DNA of 64,000 nt, from NCBI GenBank assembly GCA_038252255.1, contig JBBSAM010000001.1, positions 62,001-126,000 on the forward strand. The letters run 5' to 3'. A program made the translations under genes and the position numbers. Shown in pieces: positions 56,841 to 64,000 of this stretch. This stretch comes from Chersky-806 sp038252255. GTDB taxonomy: Bacteria > Actinomycetota > Acidimicrobiia > IMCC26256 > JAENVU01. Position 1 is the first letter of the stretch. Every line of letters starts with the position of its first letter. A model generated the notes under the pieces. It worked only from the letters and a program-made list of their open reading frames with translations. It did not search any database and was not told where the DNA came from.

Positions 56841-58238
56841 ATGACGGTCGCGGTCGACACGGTCGTCGATCCGTCGACTGGGTCGGTGATCACGGAGATC
56901 CCCTCGGCCGGGCCGGACGACGTCGCGCACGCGGTGGACGTCGCGGCGGCGGCGTTCCCGGGCTGGTCGCGTACGACACCGCGCGAGCGGGCCGAGCTGC
57001 TCCTCGAGCTCGCGGACCGCGTCGAGGAGCGTGCCGTCGAGCTGGGTGAGCTCGAGTCCCGGAATGCCGGGAAGCCGATCAGCGCGATGCCCGAGGAGAT
57101 CGACATGTGTGTCGACACCCTCCGCTTCTTCGCCGGCGCCCCGCGCAACCTGGACGGCCGCGCCGCGGGCGAATACCTGGAAGGCCACACCTCGTTCGTG
57201 CGGCGCGAACCGATCGGCGTCGTCGCCGCGATCACACCCTGGAACTACCCGCTGATGATGGCGTCATGGAAGGTCGGCCCCGCCCTCGCCGCCGGCAACG
57301 TGCTGGTGCTAAAGCCTTCGGAGCTGACGCCGTTGACCACGATCGCGCTCGGCCAGATCGCCGCGGACGTCCTGCCTCCGGGAGTGCTGCAGGTCGTGTG
57401 CGGGACGGGTGCGGGGGCCGGAGCTGCGCTCGTCGCCGATCCCCGCGTCGCGCTGGTGTCGCTCACCGGTTCGGTCGGCACCGGCCGGGCCGTCGCCACC
57501 ATCGCCTCGGACAACCTGACCCGGGTCCATCTCGAGCTCGGCGGGAAGGCGCCCGTCATCGTGTTCGACGACGCGGACCTCGAGGCACTGATCGACGCGG
57601 TCGTCATGGCCGGCTACGGCAACGCGGGTCAGGACTGCACCGCCGCGTGCCGCGTGCTCGCCGGGCCGAACCTGCACGACGACGTGGTCGACGGTCTCGT
57701 CGAGGCCGCTCGCGCGCTGCGGCTCGGCGATCCGCGCGACGAAGCCACCGAGCTCGGCCCGCTCATCTCACAGAGCCAGCGTGCCCGTGTCGCCGGCATG
57801 GTGGACCGCGCCCGCACGGCCGGCGCACGCGTCGCGACCGGCGGTGGTGCACCCGATGGCCACGGCTTCTTCTACGAGCCGACGGTGGTCATCGATGTGG
57901 AACAGGACGCGGAGCTCATCCAGCGCGAGGTGTTCGGACCGGTGGTCAGCGTGCAGCGCTTCACGAGTGAGGAAGAGGCGGTCGCGCGCGCCAACGACGT
58001 GGACTACGGCCTCGCCGCAAGCGTCTGGACGTCGGACACCGGTCGCGCCATGCGGGTCAGCCGTGACCTCCACTTCGGTGCGGTCTGGGTGAACGACCAC
58101 ATCCTCACCACGTCCGAGATGCCGCACGGCGGGTTCAAGCACTCGGGTTACGGCAAAGACCTCTCCGTGTACGCGCTCGAGTCGCAGACCGAGCTCAAGC
58201 ACGTCATGGTCAACATCACCGCCGACGAATCCCGCTAG
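56841..58238 (+). CDS. Aldehyde dehydrogenase (aminobutyraldehyde/betaine-aldehyde type)
   Basis: 465 residues, full-length NAD(P)-dependent ALDH. 'ITPWNYPLMMASWKVGPALAAGN' (cofactor entry), Glu232 in 'LELGGKAP' and the nucleophile Cys266 in 'NAGQDCTAACRVL'. The 'GQDCTA' form is typical of gamma-aminobutyraldehyde dehydrogenases and relatives that oxidise aminoaldehydes. ATG 56841 is preceded by GGAGAGG somewhat far upstream. Placed after the TetR-controlled locus, it may oxidise an aldehyde made there. Its stop and that of the sulfatase share CTAG (58235-58238). Confidence 0.9.
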   Translation: MTVAVDTVVDPSTGSVITEIPSAGPDDVAHAVDVAAAAFPGWSRTTPRERAELLLELADRVEERAVELGELESRNAGKPISAMPEEIDMCVDTLRFFAGAPRNLDGRAAGEYLEGHTSFVRREPIGVVAAITPWNYPLMMASWKVGPALAAGNVLVLKPSELTPLTTIALGQIAADVLPPGVLQVVCGTGAGAGAALVADPRVALVSLTGSVGTGRAVATIASDNLTRVHLELGGKAPVIVFDDADLEALIDAVVMAGYGNAGQDCTAACRVLAGPNLHDDVVDGLVEAARALRLGDPRDEATELGPLISQSQRARVAGMVDRARTAGARVATGGGAPDGHGFFYEPTVVIDVEQDAELIQREVFGPVVSVQRFTSEEEAVARANDVDYGLAASVWTSDTGRAMRVSRDLHFGAVWVNDHILTTSEMPHGGFKHSGYGKDLSVYALESQTELKHVMVNITADESR

Positions 58239-59827
58239 AGCGTGCGTTGCTCCGCGGTACGGCAGCGCTCCTCGCGACACGTCTCCAGCTCCGCCACCCT
58301 CGAATGCAGTCGCCGGAGGAGGTCTGCCGGGGCCCGGAGCGCGAGGTTCGTCATCTCGGCCGGGTCGCGGCGAAGGTCGTACAGCTCCCGCTCGCCCGTC
58401 GCGTATTCGACGTAGAGGTAACGCGCGGTGCGGATCCCGTGGTACTCGGGGCTCGGGTCGTGCTGCGCCGCGCTCCGCCTCCCACGGCGGCGCGGACCGG
58501 GCGGAACGAGCATCTCGTTGTCGGCCTGATCGGCGTCCGGAGGCTCGAGCAGCAGCCCGGCTCGGGCCGGCGCGTGCCCGGCCCGCGGGATCTCCCGCCA
58601 GTGCTCGACGAGATAGGCCCGGCGCCAGCGATGGGGTGGAGGCTGAGAACGCAGCAACGGGACGAGCGACCGGCCGTCCACGAACTTTGGCGACCGGACG
58701 CGGGCGAGATCGGCGAAGGTAGGCGCGAGATCCACGTTGCCGACGATCTGATCGCGCGTCACCCCCGACGGCACCCCCGGGCCGCGCACGATGAGCGGGA
58801 CGTGGATGTCCTCTTCGTACGCGGTCTGCTTGCCCGCGGGCAGCCGGTGCTGGCCGAGGTGGTAGCCGTTGTCGGACATGAACACGATGTAGGTGTTGCG
58901 CAGCTGTCCCGTGCGCCTCAGCGTGTCAGTCAGGTTGGCCACTGCGTCATCGACGGCCTGGAGCGACTGGAGCCGGCGGCGGTAGAGATCGTCGACCTGA
59001 CTCTCGATCGCCGGCGTCATCAGGGGTATGTCGCGGAGCCAGGCCGGCTTGTCGCGAAGGTCCGCCTCGTTGTAGCTCCCGGTCCGCGGGACCATTGCGT
59101 TCGGGAACCGGTTCGCGTCGCGTGGTGCCGGCGTCGCGGGGATGTGCGGGGCGTACACGGGGAGAAACGCGAAGAAGGGCTTGCCGTCGTGACCGGCACG
59201 TCTGATGAAGTCCGAGGCGAGGTGGCTGTAGACGTCGGTCCCGTAGTCCGAGGGCGCGTTGCCGTAGTGGACGACGTGACCGTTCGCGTTGAGGTTGTAC
59301 CCGAACTCCCGGTAGGCATTGCCACCCAGGGTCGCGCTCACGAACTCGTCCCACCCCGGCGGGACGTACGTGTCGCTGACGCCACTCGGATAGCCGTTGA
59401 GATACTTCCCGAACAGTCCGGTGCGGTAGCCGCCGGCGTGGAGCCACGTCGCGATCGTCGACTCCTCCACGCCGCGGTAGTGGGCGGTCTCGAAGCCCCC
59501 GTTGGTGCCATTGTTGGTCTCGATCCCGGTGTTGTGCGAGTACTGGCCCCGCAGGAACGTCGTACGCGACGGGCAGCACAGGGAGACGCTGACGAAGGCT
59601 CGCGAGAACGAGGTTCCCCGATGCGCGAGCAAGGCGCGCACGTGCGGCATCACGGAGAGCTCGGAGTAGGCCATGTCGTCCGTGAGGAGGAAGAGAATGT
59701 TCGGGCGCGTCGCGTCGGACGCCGCGGTCATGGCCAGCGTGTCCGAAGCACGCGTCTGCGGCGCGCCGAGAACGATCCCCGCCAATGCAACTGCGAGCGC
59801 GATCAACGCCGTCACGATCCGGCGCAC
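58235..59827 (-). CDS. Secreted sulfatase (formylglycine type)
   Basis: 530 residues: signal peptide (about 1-28), then the sulfatase fold beginning 'RPNILFLLTDDMAYSEL' with metal Asp pair. The C-x-P-S-R motif is 'CCPSRTTFLRGQ' with Cys84 as the residue converted to formylglycine; 'GLFGKYLNGY', 'YAPHIPATPAPRD' and 'VFMSDNGYHLGQH' complete the site. Closest to N-acetylglucosamine-6-sulfatase-like secreted enzymes; removes sulfate esters outside the cell. GTG 59827 is chosen because GGAGGAGG lies 7 bases upstream; the earlier GTG at 59848 would precede the ribosome site. Confidence 0.9.
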   Translation of the reverse strand: MRRIVTALIALAVALAGIVLGAPQTRASDTLAMTAASDATRPNILFLLTDDMAYSELSVMPHVRALLAHRGTSFSRAFVSVSLCCPSRTTFLRGQYSHNTGIETNNGTNGGFETAHYRGVEESTIATWLHAGGYRTGLFGKYLNGYPSGVSDTYVPPGWDEFVSATLGGNAYREFGYNLNANGHVVHYGNAPSDYGTDVYSHLASDFIRRAGHDGKPFFAFLPVYAPHIPATPAPRDANRFPNAMVPRTGSYNEADLRDKPAWLRDIPLMTPAIESQVDDLYRRRLQSLQAVDDAVANLTDTLRRTGQLRNTYIVFMSDNGYHLGQHRLPAGKQTAYEEDIHVPLIVRGPGVPSGVTRDQIVGNVDLAPTFADLARVRSPKFVDGRSLVPLLRSQPPPHRWRRAYLVEHWREIPRAGHAPARAGLLLEPPDADQADNEMLVPPGPRRRGRRSAAQHDPSPEYHGIRTARYLYVEYATGERELYDLRRDPAEMTNLALRAPADLLRRLHSRVAELETCREERCRTAEQRTL

Positions 59828-59885
59828 CAAGGAACCTCCTCCCACCACGGCGGGAGATCTACCACCTCGCGAAGAAGATGTACGG

Positions 59886-60449
59886 TCAGCCGCCGTAGTT
59901 CATGCGGGTGTCCTCCATCCGCAGCACGGGGGTGTCCTCGTCCTTGAAGAAGCCGCTGTCCGTCACTTCGCCGATGAACAAGGTGTGGTGCCCGACCGTC
60001 ACCTGCTCGCGCACCGAGCAGTCGATGTACGCCACGGCCTGCGAGAGGATCGGCGCCCCGGTGGCCTTCTCGAGGTAGGGGAACCCGTTGAGCGTCTTGG
60101 CGTCCAGGTCGACCTCGACCGGCTTGGTGAACTTGCGGACGATGGCGCGGTCCTCGAGGTCGATGAGGCTGAGGCCGAAGCAGCCGCCCGCGTCGATCAG
60201 CTCGTGGGTGAGCGCGGTCCGCTCGACGCTGACGCCGATCCACTTCGGGTCGAAGCTCAGCTGCGTGACCCAGTTGATCGTCATCCCGTTGCGACGCTCG
60301 GCTCCATCCGTCGAGCCGAGCACGTAGAGACCGGACGGCATCTTCCAGAGGACGCGCCGGCGCAGGCGGTCGTACTCGTCGCGCTGCTCGTCGGTCTCGA
60401 CGCCCGGGGGGTACGGCCCGATCGGTCCACTTCCGCCGGGTTCTGCCAT
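59886..60449 (-). CDS. Flavin reductase-like domain protein (FMN-binding split barrel)
   Basis: 187 residues. 'LWKMPSGLYVLGSTDG', 'NGMTINWVTQLSFDPKWIGVSVE' and 'VGHHTLFIGEVTDSG' mark the HpaC/DIM6 flavin reductase fold; supplies reduced flavin to a monooxygenase or acts as a small oxidoreductase. No two-component monooxygenase partner is adjacent. ATG 60449 is preceded by TAGCCT at 6 bases, whose TAG is the stop codon of the upstream gene. Confidence 0.88.
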   Translation of the reverse strand: MAEPGGSGPIGPYPPGVETDEQRDEYDRLRRRVLWKMPSGLYVLGSTDGAERRNGMTINWVTQLSFDPKWIGVSVERTALTHELIDAGGCFGLSLIDLEDRAIVRKFTKPVEVDLDAKTLNGFPYLEKATGAPILSQAVAYIDCSVREQVTVGHHTLFIGEVTDSGFFKDEDTPVLRMEDTRMNYGG

Positions 60450-60455
60450 GCGGCG

Positions 60456-60461
60456 AGGCTA
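60456..60461 (-). promoter_or_regulatory. Predicted -10 element TAGCCT built on the upstream stop codon (minus strand)
   Basis: Plus-strand AGGCTA at 60456-60461. The first three bases on the minus strand are the TAG stop of the dioxygenase gene (60459-60461), and ATG 60449 follows after 6 bases. Confidence 0.45.
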
Positions 60462-61679
60462 GGTGCTGGTACCCGCCACAACCGGACTCGGAGCTTGTGA
60501 GACGTTCTTGTACGCCGCTTCGCGCACCTTGCGCAGCTCGAGCGCGTCCTCGACGGGAGTCCCGTCGCGCGGCGCGAGAGCGAAGCCCGTGTACAGCACG
60601 CGCCGCTCGCTCGTCACCGGCGGGTGGCTCATGTGCATCGTGCAGGAGCAGTGCACGGTGAGGTCACCGACCTGCGTCGGGAGATCGCGGATCGGCAGGC
60701 CCCAGAGCGGGCGGTAGAACGCCGGCTGCACGAGGGCGCGGTGCGTACCGGGAACGACGGCGAGCTGGCCCGACGCCGCGTCCGCCGCCGTCACCGAGAT
60801 GCCGACGGTGATCCCGCAACAGTTGTAGGAGTGCATGCCGAGCGAGCAGTCCTTGTGCCAGATCAGGTCCGAGATGCCCTTGACCACCCCGATCGGCTTC
60901 TCGAGCGCCTCGACCGACCGGCGCGGCAGGTAGTCGTCGCCGGTCAGGCTCCCGATGCGCAGGAGCCGGTCGTCATCGAGCAGACGGGTCGCGGTCGGGC
61001 TGTGCTCCTCGAAGCGCTGCAGTCGAACGGCGCGGTGCTCACCCGCCGAAGTCTCCGCCCACCAGGATCGGCCGTCGTCCGGCGTGTAGGTCGGAAACGC
61101 GGCGTCCATGTCGCGACTGATCGCGTCCATCTCACGTGGCTCGAACCAGCCGGAGAGGTGGAGGAAGCCGGCGACGGCAAGGAACTCCGCCATGTCGCTG
61201 TCCGAGTCATCCGGTGTGAACGAACGATTCACGTCGAGCTCGTGACCGGCCGCGCCGCGGAGCTCGATCGAGCCCTTCGTGAAGACCGGGCGGTCGTCGA
61301 TCAGCGAGCGGAGCACGACCCACCAGTTGAGGAAGTCACCGAGCTGACCGCGTTCCATGCGCAGGCGGGCCGAGGACACCAGCGTCATCGGTGTCAGGCG
61401 GTCATCGATCATCTTGGCGACTTCGTCATCCTCGAGCCGCACCATCGCGACCCCCGTCTCGCCGGGTTTGATCGTGATGGTGTCGCCGGCGAGCGCCAGC
61501 GTCCAGCTCCCGGACGGAGTCGTCACGGTGAACGGATCGAGATTCAGCTCGCGCGCACCCGGCACCGCGAGCGCGGCCCGTTCCGCGACGAGCTCGGGCA
61601 GCTCCTGGTCGAAGAAGACAACCGTGTCGACCTCGTGAAGGTCCGACACCGTCCGAGTGCGAACATCGAGTGAGCTCAT
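60459..61679 (-). CDS. SCP2-like domain fused to phytanoyl-CoA dioxygenase (PhyH) domain
   Basis: 406 residues. The first 145 or so look like a sterol-carrier-protein-2 type lipid-binding domain ('SGSWTLALAGDTITIKPG', 'RLTPMTLVSSARLRMERG', 'FLNWWVVLRSLIDDRPVF'). The rest is a 2-oxoglutarate/Fe(II) dioxygenase with the facial triad His275-x-Asp277 in 'IWHKDCS' and a His in 'VHCSCTMHMSH', and Arg360 in 'RRVLYTGF' for 2-oxoglutarate. Probably hydroxylates a lipid or sterol-like substrate held by the SCP2 part. The fusion is inferred from sequence pattern only. Confidence 0.78.
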   Translation of the reverse strand: MSSLDVRTRTVSDLHEVDTVVFFDQELPELVAERAALAVPGARELNLDPFTVTTPSGSWTLALAGDTITIKPGETGVAMVRLEDDEVAKMIDDRLTPMTLVSSARLRMERGQLGDFLNWWVVLRSLIDDRPVFTKGSIELRGAAGHELDVNRSFTPDDSDSDMAEFLAVAGFLHLSGWFEPREMDAISRDMDAAFPTYTPDDGRSWWAETSAGEHRAVRLQRFEEHSPTATRLLDDDRLLRIGSLTGDDYLPRRSVEALEKPIGVVKGISDLIWHKDCSLGMHSYNCCGITVGISVTAADAASGQLAVVPGTHRALVQPAFYRPLWGLPIRDLPTQVGDLTVHCSCTMHMSHPPVTSERRVLYTGFALAPRDGTPVEDALELRKVREAAYKNVSQAPSPVVAGTST

Positions 61680-61742
61680 GCGGTCCGTTCCCCCGTCCCG
61701 GTCCGGCGTGCTCCGCTCAGTCTGCCAGGTACGGGAGCCGGG

Positions 61743-62906
61743 CTACCAGAACGTGTCCTCAGGCGAGAGCCCGAGCTCCGGATGGCCGCCGGTGATGATC
61801 GGTTGGCAGTTCCCGAGCCCGGTCCCGCCACCCACCGGGTCGGTGACGCGGATGACGGTGTCGCGGATCTGGTGCAAGCGGCGCGCGGCGCCGGCGGTCG
61901 TGCAATCGGCGATGTGCTCGCCGTCGACGTGATGCTCCCCTCGCCATTCGCCATGGTGGTGGCCGTCGAAACCGAAGTAGAGACCGGCGCCGAGCTGTAC
62001 CCCCGTCTCGTCGAGCACGTCGATCGCCAGGTCGCGGGTTACCCCATCGGCAGTCGTCGCGTGGATCACGCCGCCGAGCAGACGGCGGTTGGTCGGGTCG
62101 TACCGGAGGTCCGGCGCGAGATCGAGCCACCGCTCGAGCCGGCCGTCCGGATGCTCGATCCCGCCCATCACGATCTTGTGCACGATGCCGAGACCCGGCG
62201 CCGTGACGATCTGGAGGTGGAGGAGCATGCCGTAGCGGGTGCGGTCGTCCCGCTCGAACAGCAAGGGGCACCACACCATCTGGAAGCCGAGACCGGCGAG
62301 CGCGTCGACCTCGGGCTTGTCGGGCGACGGCACGCCGACGCCGTACCGCACACCCCACGAGTGATCCCGGGTCGAGACGCAACCCTCGGCGTCGAGCTCG
62401 GTCCGCCGGCCCTCGATCTCCACCCACCCCGAGCCGACACCGATCTGGTGGTAGCGGACGAGATCGGCGGACGTGCGGAAGCCGTCCTGGTGCACGGTGC
62501 GGTCCTCGAACGCGGTCGGCAACGCGGCTTCGAACGTCCACTCGAACGCGACGGGAACGACATCGTTCGGCTCGAGCGCGAACCGTACGACCCGGAGCGG
62601 CTCGAGCACCTCGTAGCGCAACGGCGCGACCGCGGTGCTCTCCGGGTCGCGCGCCAGCTGACGGCTCGCCCGCACGGTCCATTGACTGCGGCCCCGCGAG
62701 ACCGCGCCGTACCCGTCGATCACATCGCGATTCGCGTACTTGCCCATCCCGAAGCCGAGCTGGACGGTGCCGTCGCGTGACATCGCCATCGCGCAGACCT
62801 TCTCGGTCCAGGACGGGTCGCTCGTGCCGACGACCGCGAACGTGTCCGCGAACTGATGATGGAACAGCTCGTCCGCGGCGACGATCGGACCGACCGGGTT
62901 CGTCAT
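61743..62906 (-). CDS. Lipocalin/AttH-CrtC-like hypothetical protein
   Basis: 387 residues, tentative family. Alternating beta-strand pattern with 'RDHSWGVRYGVGVPSP' (a WG-R block as in CrtC/AttH-type double lipocalins), 'LLHLQIVTAPG' and many aromatic/His positions ('GFDGHHHGEWRGEHHVDGEH'). Such proteins bind or hydrate hydrophobic molecules; no catalytic claim is made. Its ATG overlaps the stop of the upstream kinase-like gene (ATGA), a pairing common for APH-fold kinases of unknown role in actinobacteria. Confidence 0.55.
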   Translation of the reverse strand: MTNPVGPIVAADELFHHQFADTFAVVGTSDPSWTEKVCAMAMSRDGTVQLGFGMGKYANRDVIDGYGAVSRGRSQWTVRASRQLARDPESTAVAPLRYEVLEPLRVVRFALEPNDVVPVAFEWTFEAALPTAFEDRTVHQDGFRTSADLVRYHQIGVGSGWVEIEGRRTELDAEGCVSTRDHSWGVRYGVGVPSPDKPEVDALAGLGFQMVWCPLLFERDDRTRYGMLLHLQIVTAPGLGIVHKIVMGGIEHPDGRLERWLDLAPDLRYDPTNRRLLGGVIHATTADGVTRDLAIDVLDETGVQLGAGLYFGFDGHHHGEWRGEHHVDGEHIADCTTAGAARRLHQIRDTVIRVTDPVGGGTGLGNCQPIITGGHPELGLSPEDTFW

Positions 62907-64000
62907 CTTGCGACGTCGGTCCAGTAGGTGCCGTCGAGCAGGGCCTGGAGCGACCGGCGGTGCATGACGAGGTCGTCGGGATCGTCCGGCATCGCCTGGT
63001 CCCCGAAGTGCACACCGCGCCGGGTCGCGCGCGTCATGACGATCCCGTGACGCAGTGCGGCGTAGACGATGAACCAGTCGAGGTCGACGGGCTCATGGCC
63101 CGAGACCTCGGCGTAATGTCCGGCCACGTTCTCGGGCGTGAACATCTCGGGGAGCCCCGGGAGGCCCATGTCGTCGCACAGGTCCTGGAAGAAGCGGTGC
63201 AGGAAGATCATCCACGCCACGTCGAGCTCGCGTGGCGCGACACCGGCCATCTCCCAGTCGAGCACCGCGACCGGCTCGAAGTCGCGGAACATCATGTTGC
63301 CGATGCGGGAGTCACCCCAGCTCACCGCCGGCGGTGCGGCATCGGCGGCGGTCGGCCAGTGTTCGTCGAGCCATTCGAACGAGCGCTCGAGGAGCGGGAA
63401 GTGCAACCCGTCGCGCGCCCATTCGTAGTACTCGCGTTCGTGCGCGACGTGCCGGCGGAGCGCCGTGTCACCGGATTGCGCGAACTCGAGGAAGCGCCAG
63501 TCGTCGGGGTTGTCGGTCGCGCCGTGCACGCCCGCGAGCACCTCGACCGCGCTGCGTTCCATCTGCGTCCGTTGCGCGTCGGTCGCCTCGGTCACCCAGC
63601 TCCCCATGGGGTACGGCATGACGTCGGGGGGCACCAGCCCGTTGATGCGGCGCATCACGAAGAACGGCGTGCCGAGGTGCGCCGTCGAAGGCTCTTCGAA
63701 CACCACCTCCGGCACCGGCACATCGGTGCGCTCCGCCACGAACTGCATGACCCGGGCCTGCCGGATCAGGTCGTACTCCTGGAAGATCGGGTAGGCATCG
63801 GCCGCCGGGGACAACCGGGCCACGAACTCACCCGAGCGTTCCGCTCCGTCCTCCCTCCACCGTGCGTCGAAGAGGACCGACTCGCTCGACATCCCGTTCG
63901 CGGACGGGCGGTCGAGCGACAGGATCGCCGCGGAGCTGTCACCCGTGCGGGCTGCGAGCCATCGCTGCAGCTGCACCCGCAGGTCGTCCGCCCCCCGGGT
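62903..64000 (-). CDS. APH-fold phosphotransferase (possibly cut by window edge)
   Basis: At least 357 residues. Kinase-like fold of aminoglycoside phosphotransferases/ACAD10-11 N-domain: 'EFVARLSP' N-lobe strand, 'PFFVMRRINGLVPPDVMPY' hinge, catalytic loop 'WGDSRIGNMMF' and metal Asp in 'VLDWEMAGV'. Phosphorylates a small hydroxylated molecule; some relatives act on hydroxyacyl-CoA. GTG 63976 could be the start, but the frame is open to the window edge ('ADDLRVQLQRWLAA' reads like normal family N terminus), so it may begin outside. Co-translated with the lipocalin-like gene. Confidence 0.8.
   Translation of the reverse strand, partial: TRGADDLRVQLQRWLAARTGDSSAAILSLDRPSANGMSSESVLFDARWREDGAERSGEFVARLSPAADAYPIFQEYDLIRQARVMQFVAERTDVPVPEVVFEEPSTAHLGTPFFVMRRINGLVPPDVMPYPMGSWVTEATDAQRTQMERSAVEVLAGVHGATDNPDDWRFLEFAQSGDTALRRHVAHEREYYEWARDGLHFPLLERSFEWLDEHWPTAADAAPPAVSWGDSRIGNMMFRDFEPVAVLDWEMAGVAPRELDVAWMIFLHRFFQDLCDDMGLPGLPEMFTPENVAGHYAEVSGHEPVDLDWFIVYAALRHGIVMTRATRRGVHFGDQAMPDDPDDLVMHRRSLQALLDGTYWTDVAR

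Noticed and set aside
1..64000. tRNA, rRNA or plasmid/phage origin
   Set aside because: No gap is long enough or shows cloverleaf, rRNA-like or iteron-like sequence; essentially all space is filled by protein genes and short palindromes.

Overview
This is a gene-dense, high-GC bacterial window (hand-counted 60-base lines: 40/60 G+C in the backbone, 34/60 in the one atypical stretch) with frequent GTG starts, many 4-base ATGA/GTGA gene overlaps and many start codons lying 6-9 bases behind a TANNNT hexamer (apparent leaderless transcripts). Together with a DUF2550 protein, an F420-type luciferase-like enzyme, two YihY/BrkB proteins and a lone RibB, this suggests an actinobacterium, possibly an Acidimicrobiia-like lineage; no rRNA or marker gene is present to fix the taxon.

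Layout. 1-11.8 kb: amine and amino-acid catabolism (partial aldehyde dehydrogenase, three class III aminotransferases, acetylpolyamine amidohydrolase/HDAC-like enzyme, DmpA-type aminopeptidase, S9 peptidase, phytoene-dehydrogenase-like oxidoreductase, leucine dehydrogenase). 11.9-25.7 kb: housekeeping and mixed genes (MsrB, OmpR-type two-component pair, RibB, YhhN, FAD-linked oxidase, PdxH, VOC protein, CoA transferase, hydrolase, dimethylformamidase-beta-like protein, acyl-CoA dehydrogenase, LLM oxidoreductase). 25.8-27.3 kb: a lower-GC array of four modules that share the same end sequences, two carrying a palindrome and two carrying orphan genes. 27.3-38.3 kb: methyltransferases, an envelope glycosyltransferase plus polysaccharide deacetylase, transporter, acyl-CoA ligase, UbiA prenyltransferase, GH9 glycosidase. 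38.5-44.5 kb: a complete five-gene Opp/Dpp-type ABC importer. 44.5-58.2 kb: an oxidative catabolic region with three stand-alone Rieske oxygenases, a sarcosine-oxidase-like flavoenzyme, two phytoene-dehydrogenase-like flavoenzymes, an aminotransferase, an aldehyde dehydrogenase and a TetR regulator. 58.2-64 kb: sulfatase, flavin reductase, SCP2/phytanoyl-CoA dioxygenase fusion, lipocalin-like protein and an APH-fold kinase cut by the window edge.

How it may work together. The clearest unit is the divergent locus at 49.2-56.7 kb: a four-gene minus-strand operon (oxidoreductase, aminotransferase, Rieske oxygenase, oxidoreductase, joined by GTGA overlaps) faces a plus-strand pair (Rieske oxygenase, TetR), and a 22-base palindrome sits between -35 and -10 of the plus promoter. 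All three Rieske proteins have Glu where the usual bridging Asp sits, as in carnitine/betaine-type oxygenases, so a methylated or quaternary amine is the best guess for the substrate. Seven 47-48-base two-tier palindromes in three sequence types are scattered between genes, most often between converging 3' ends.
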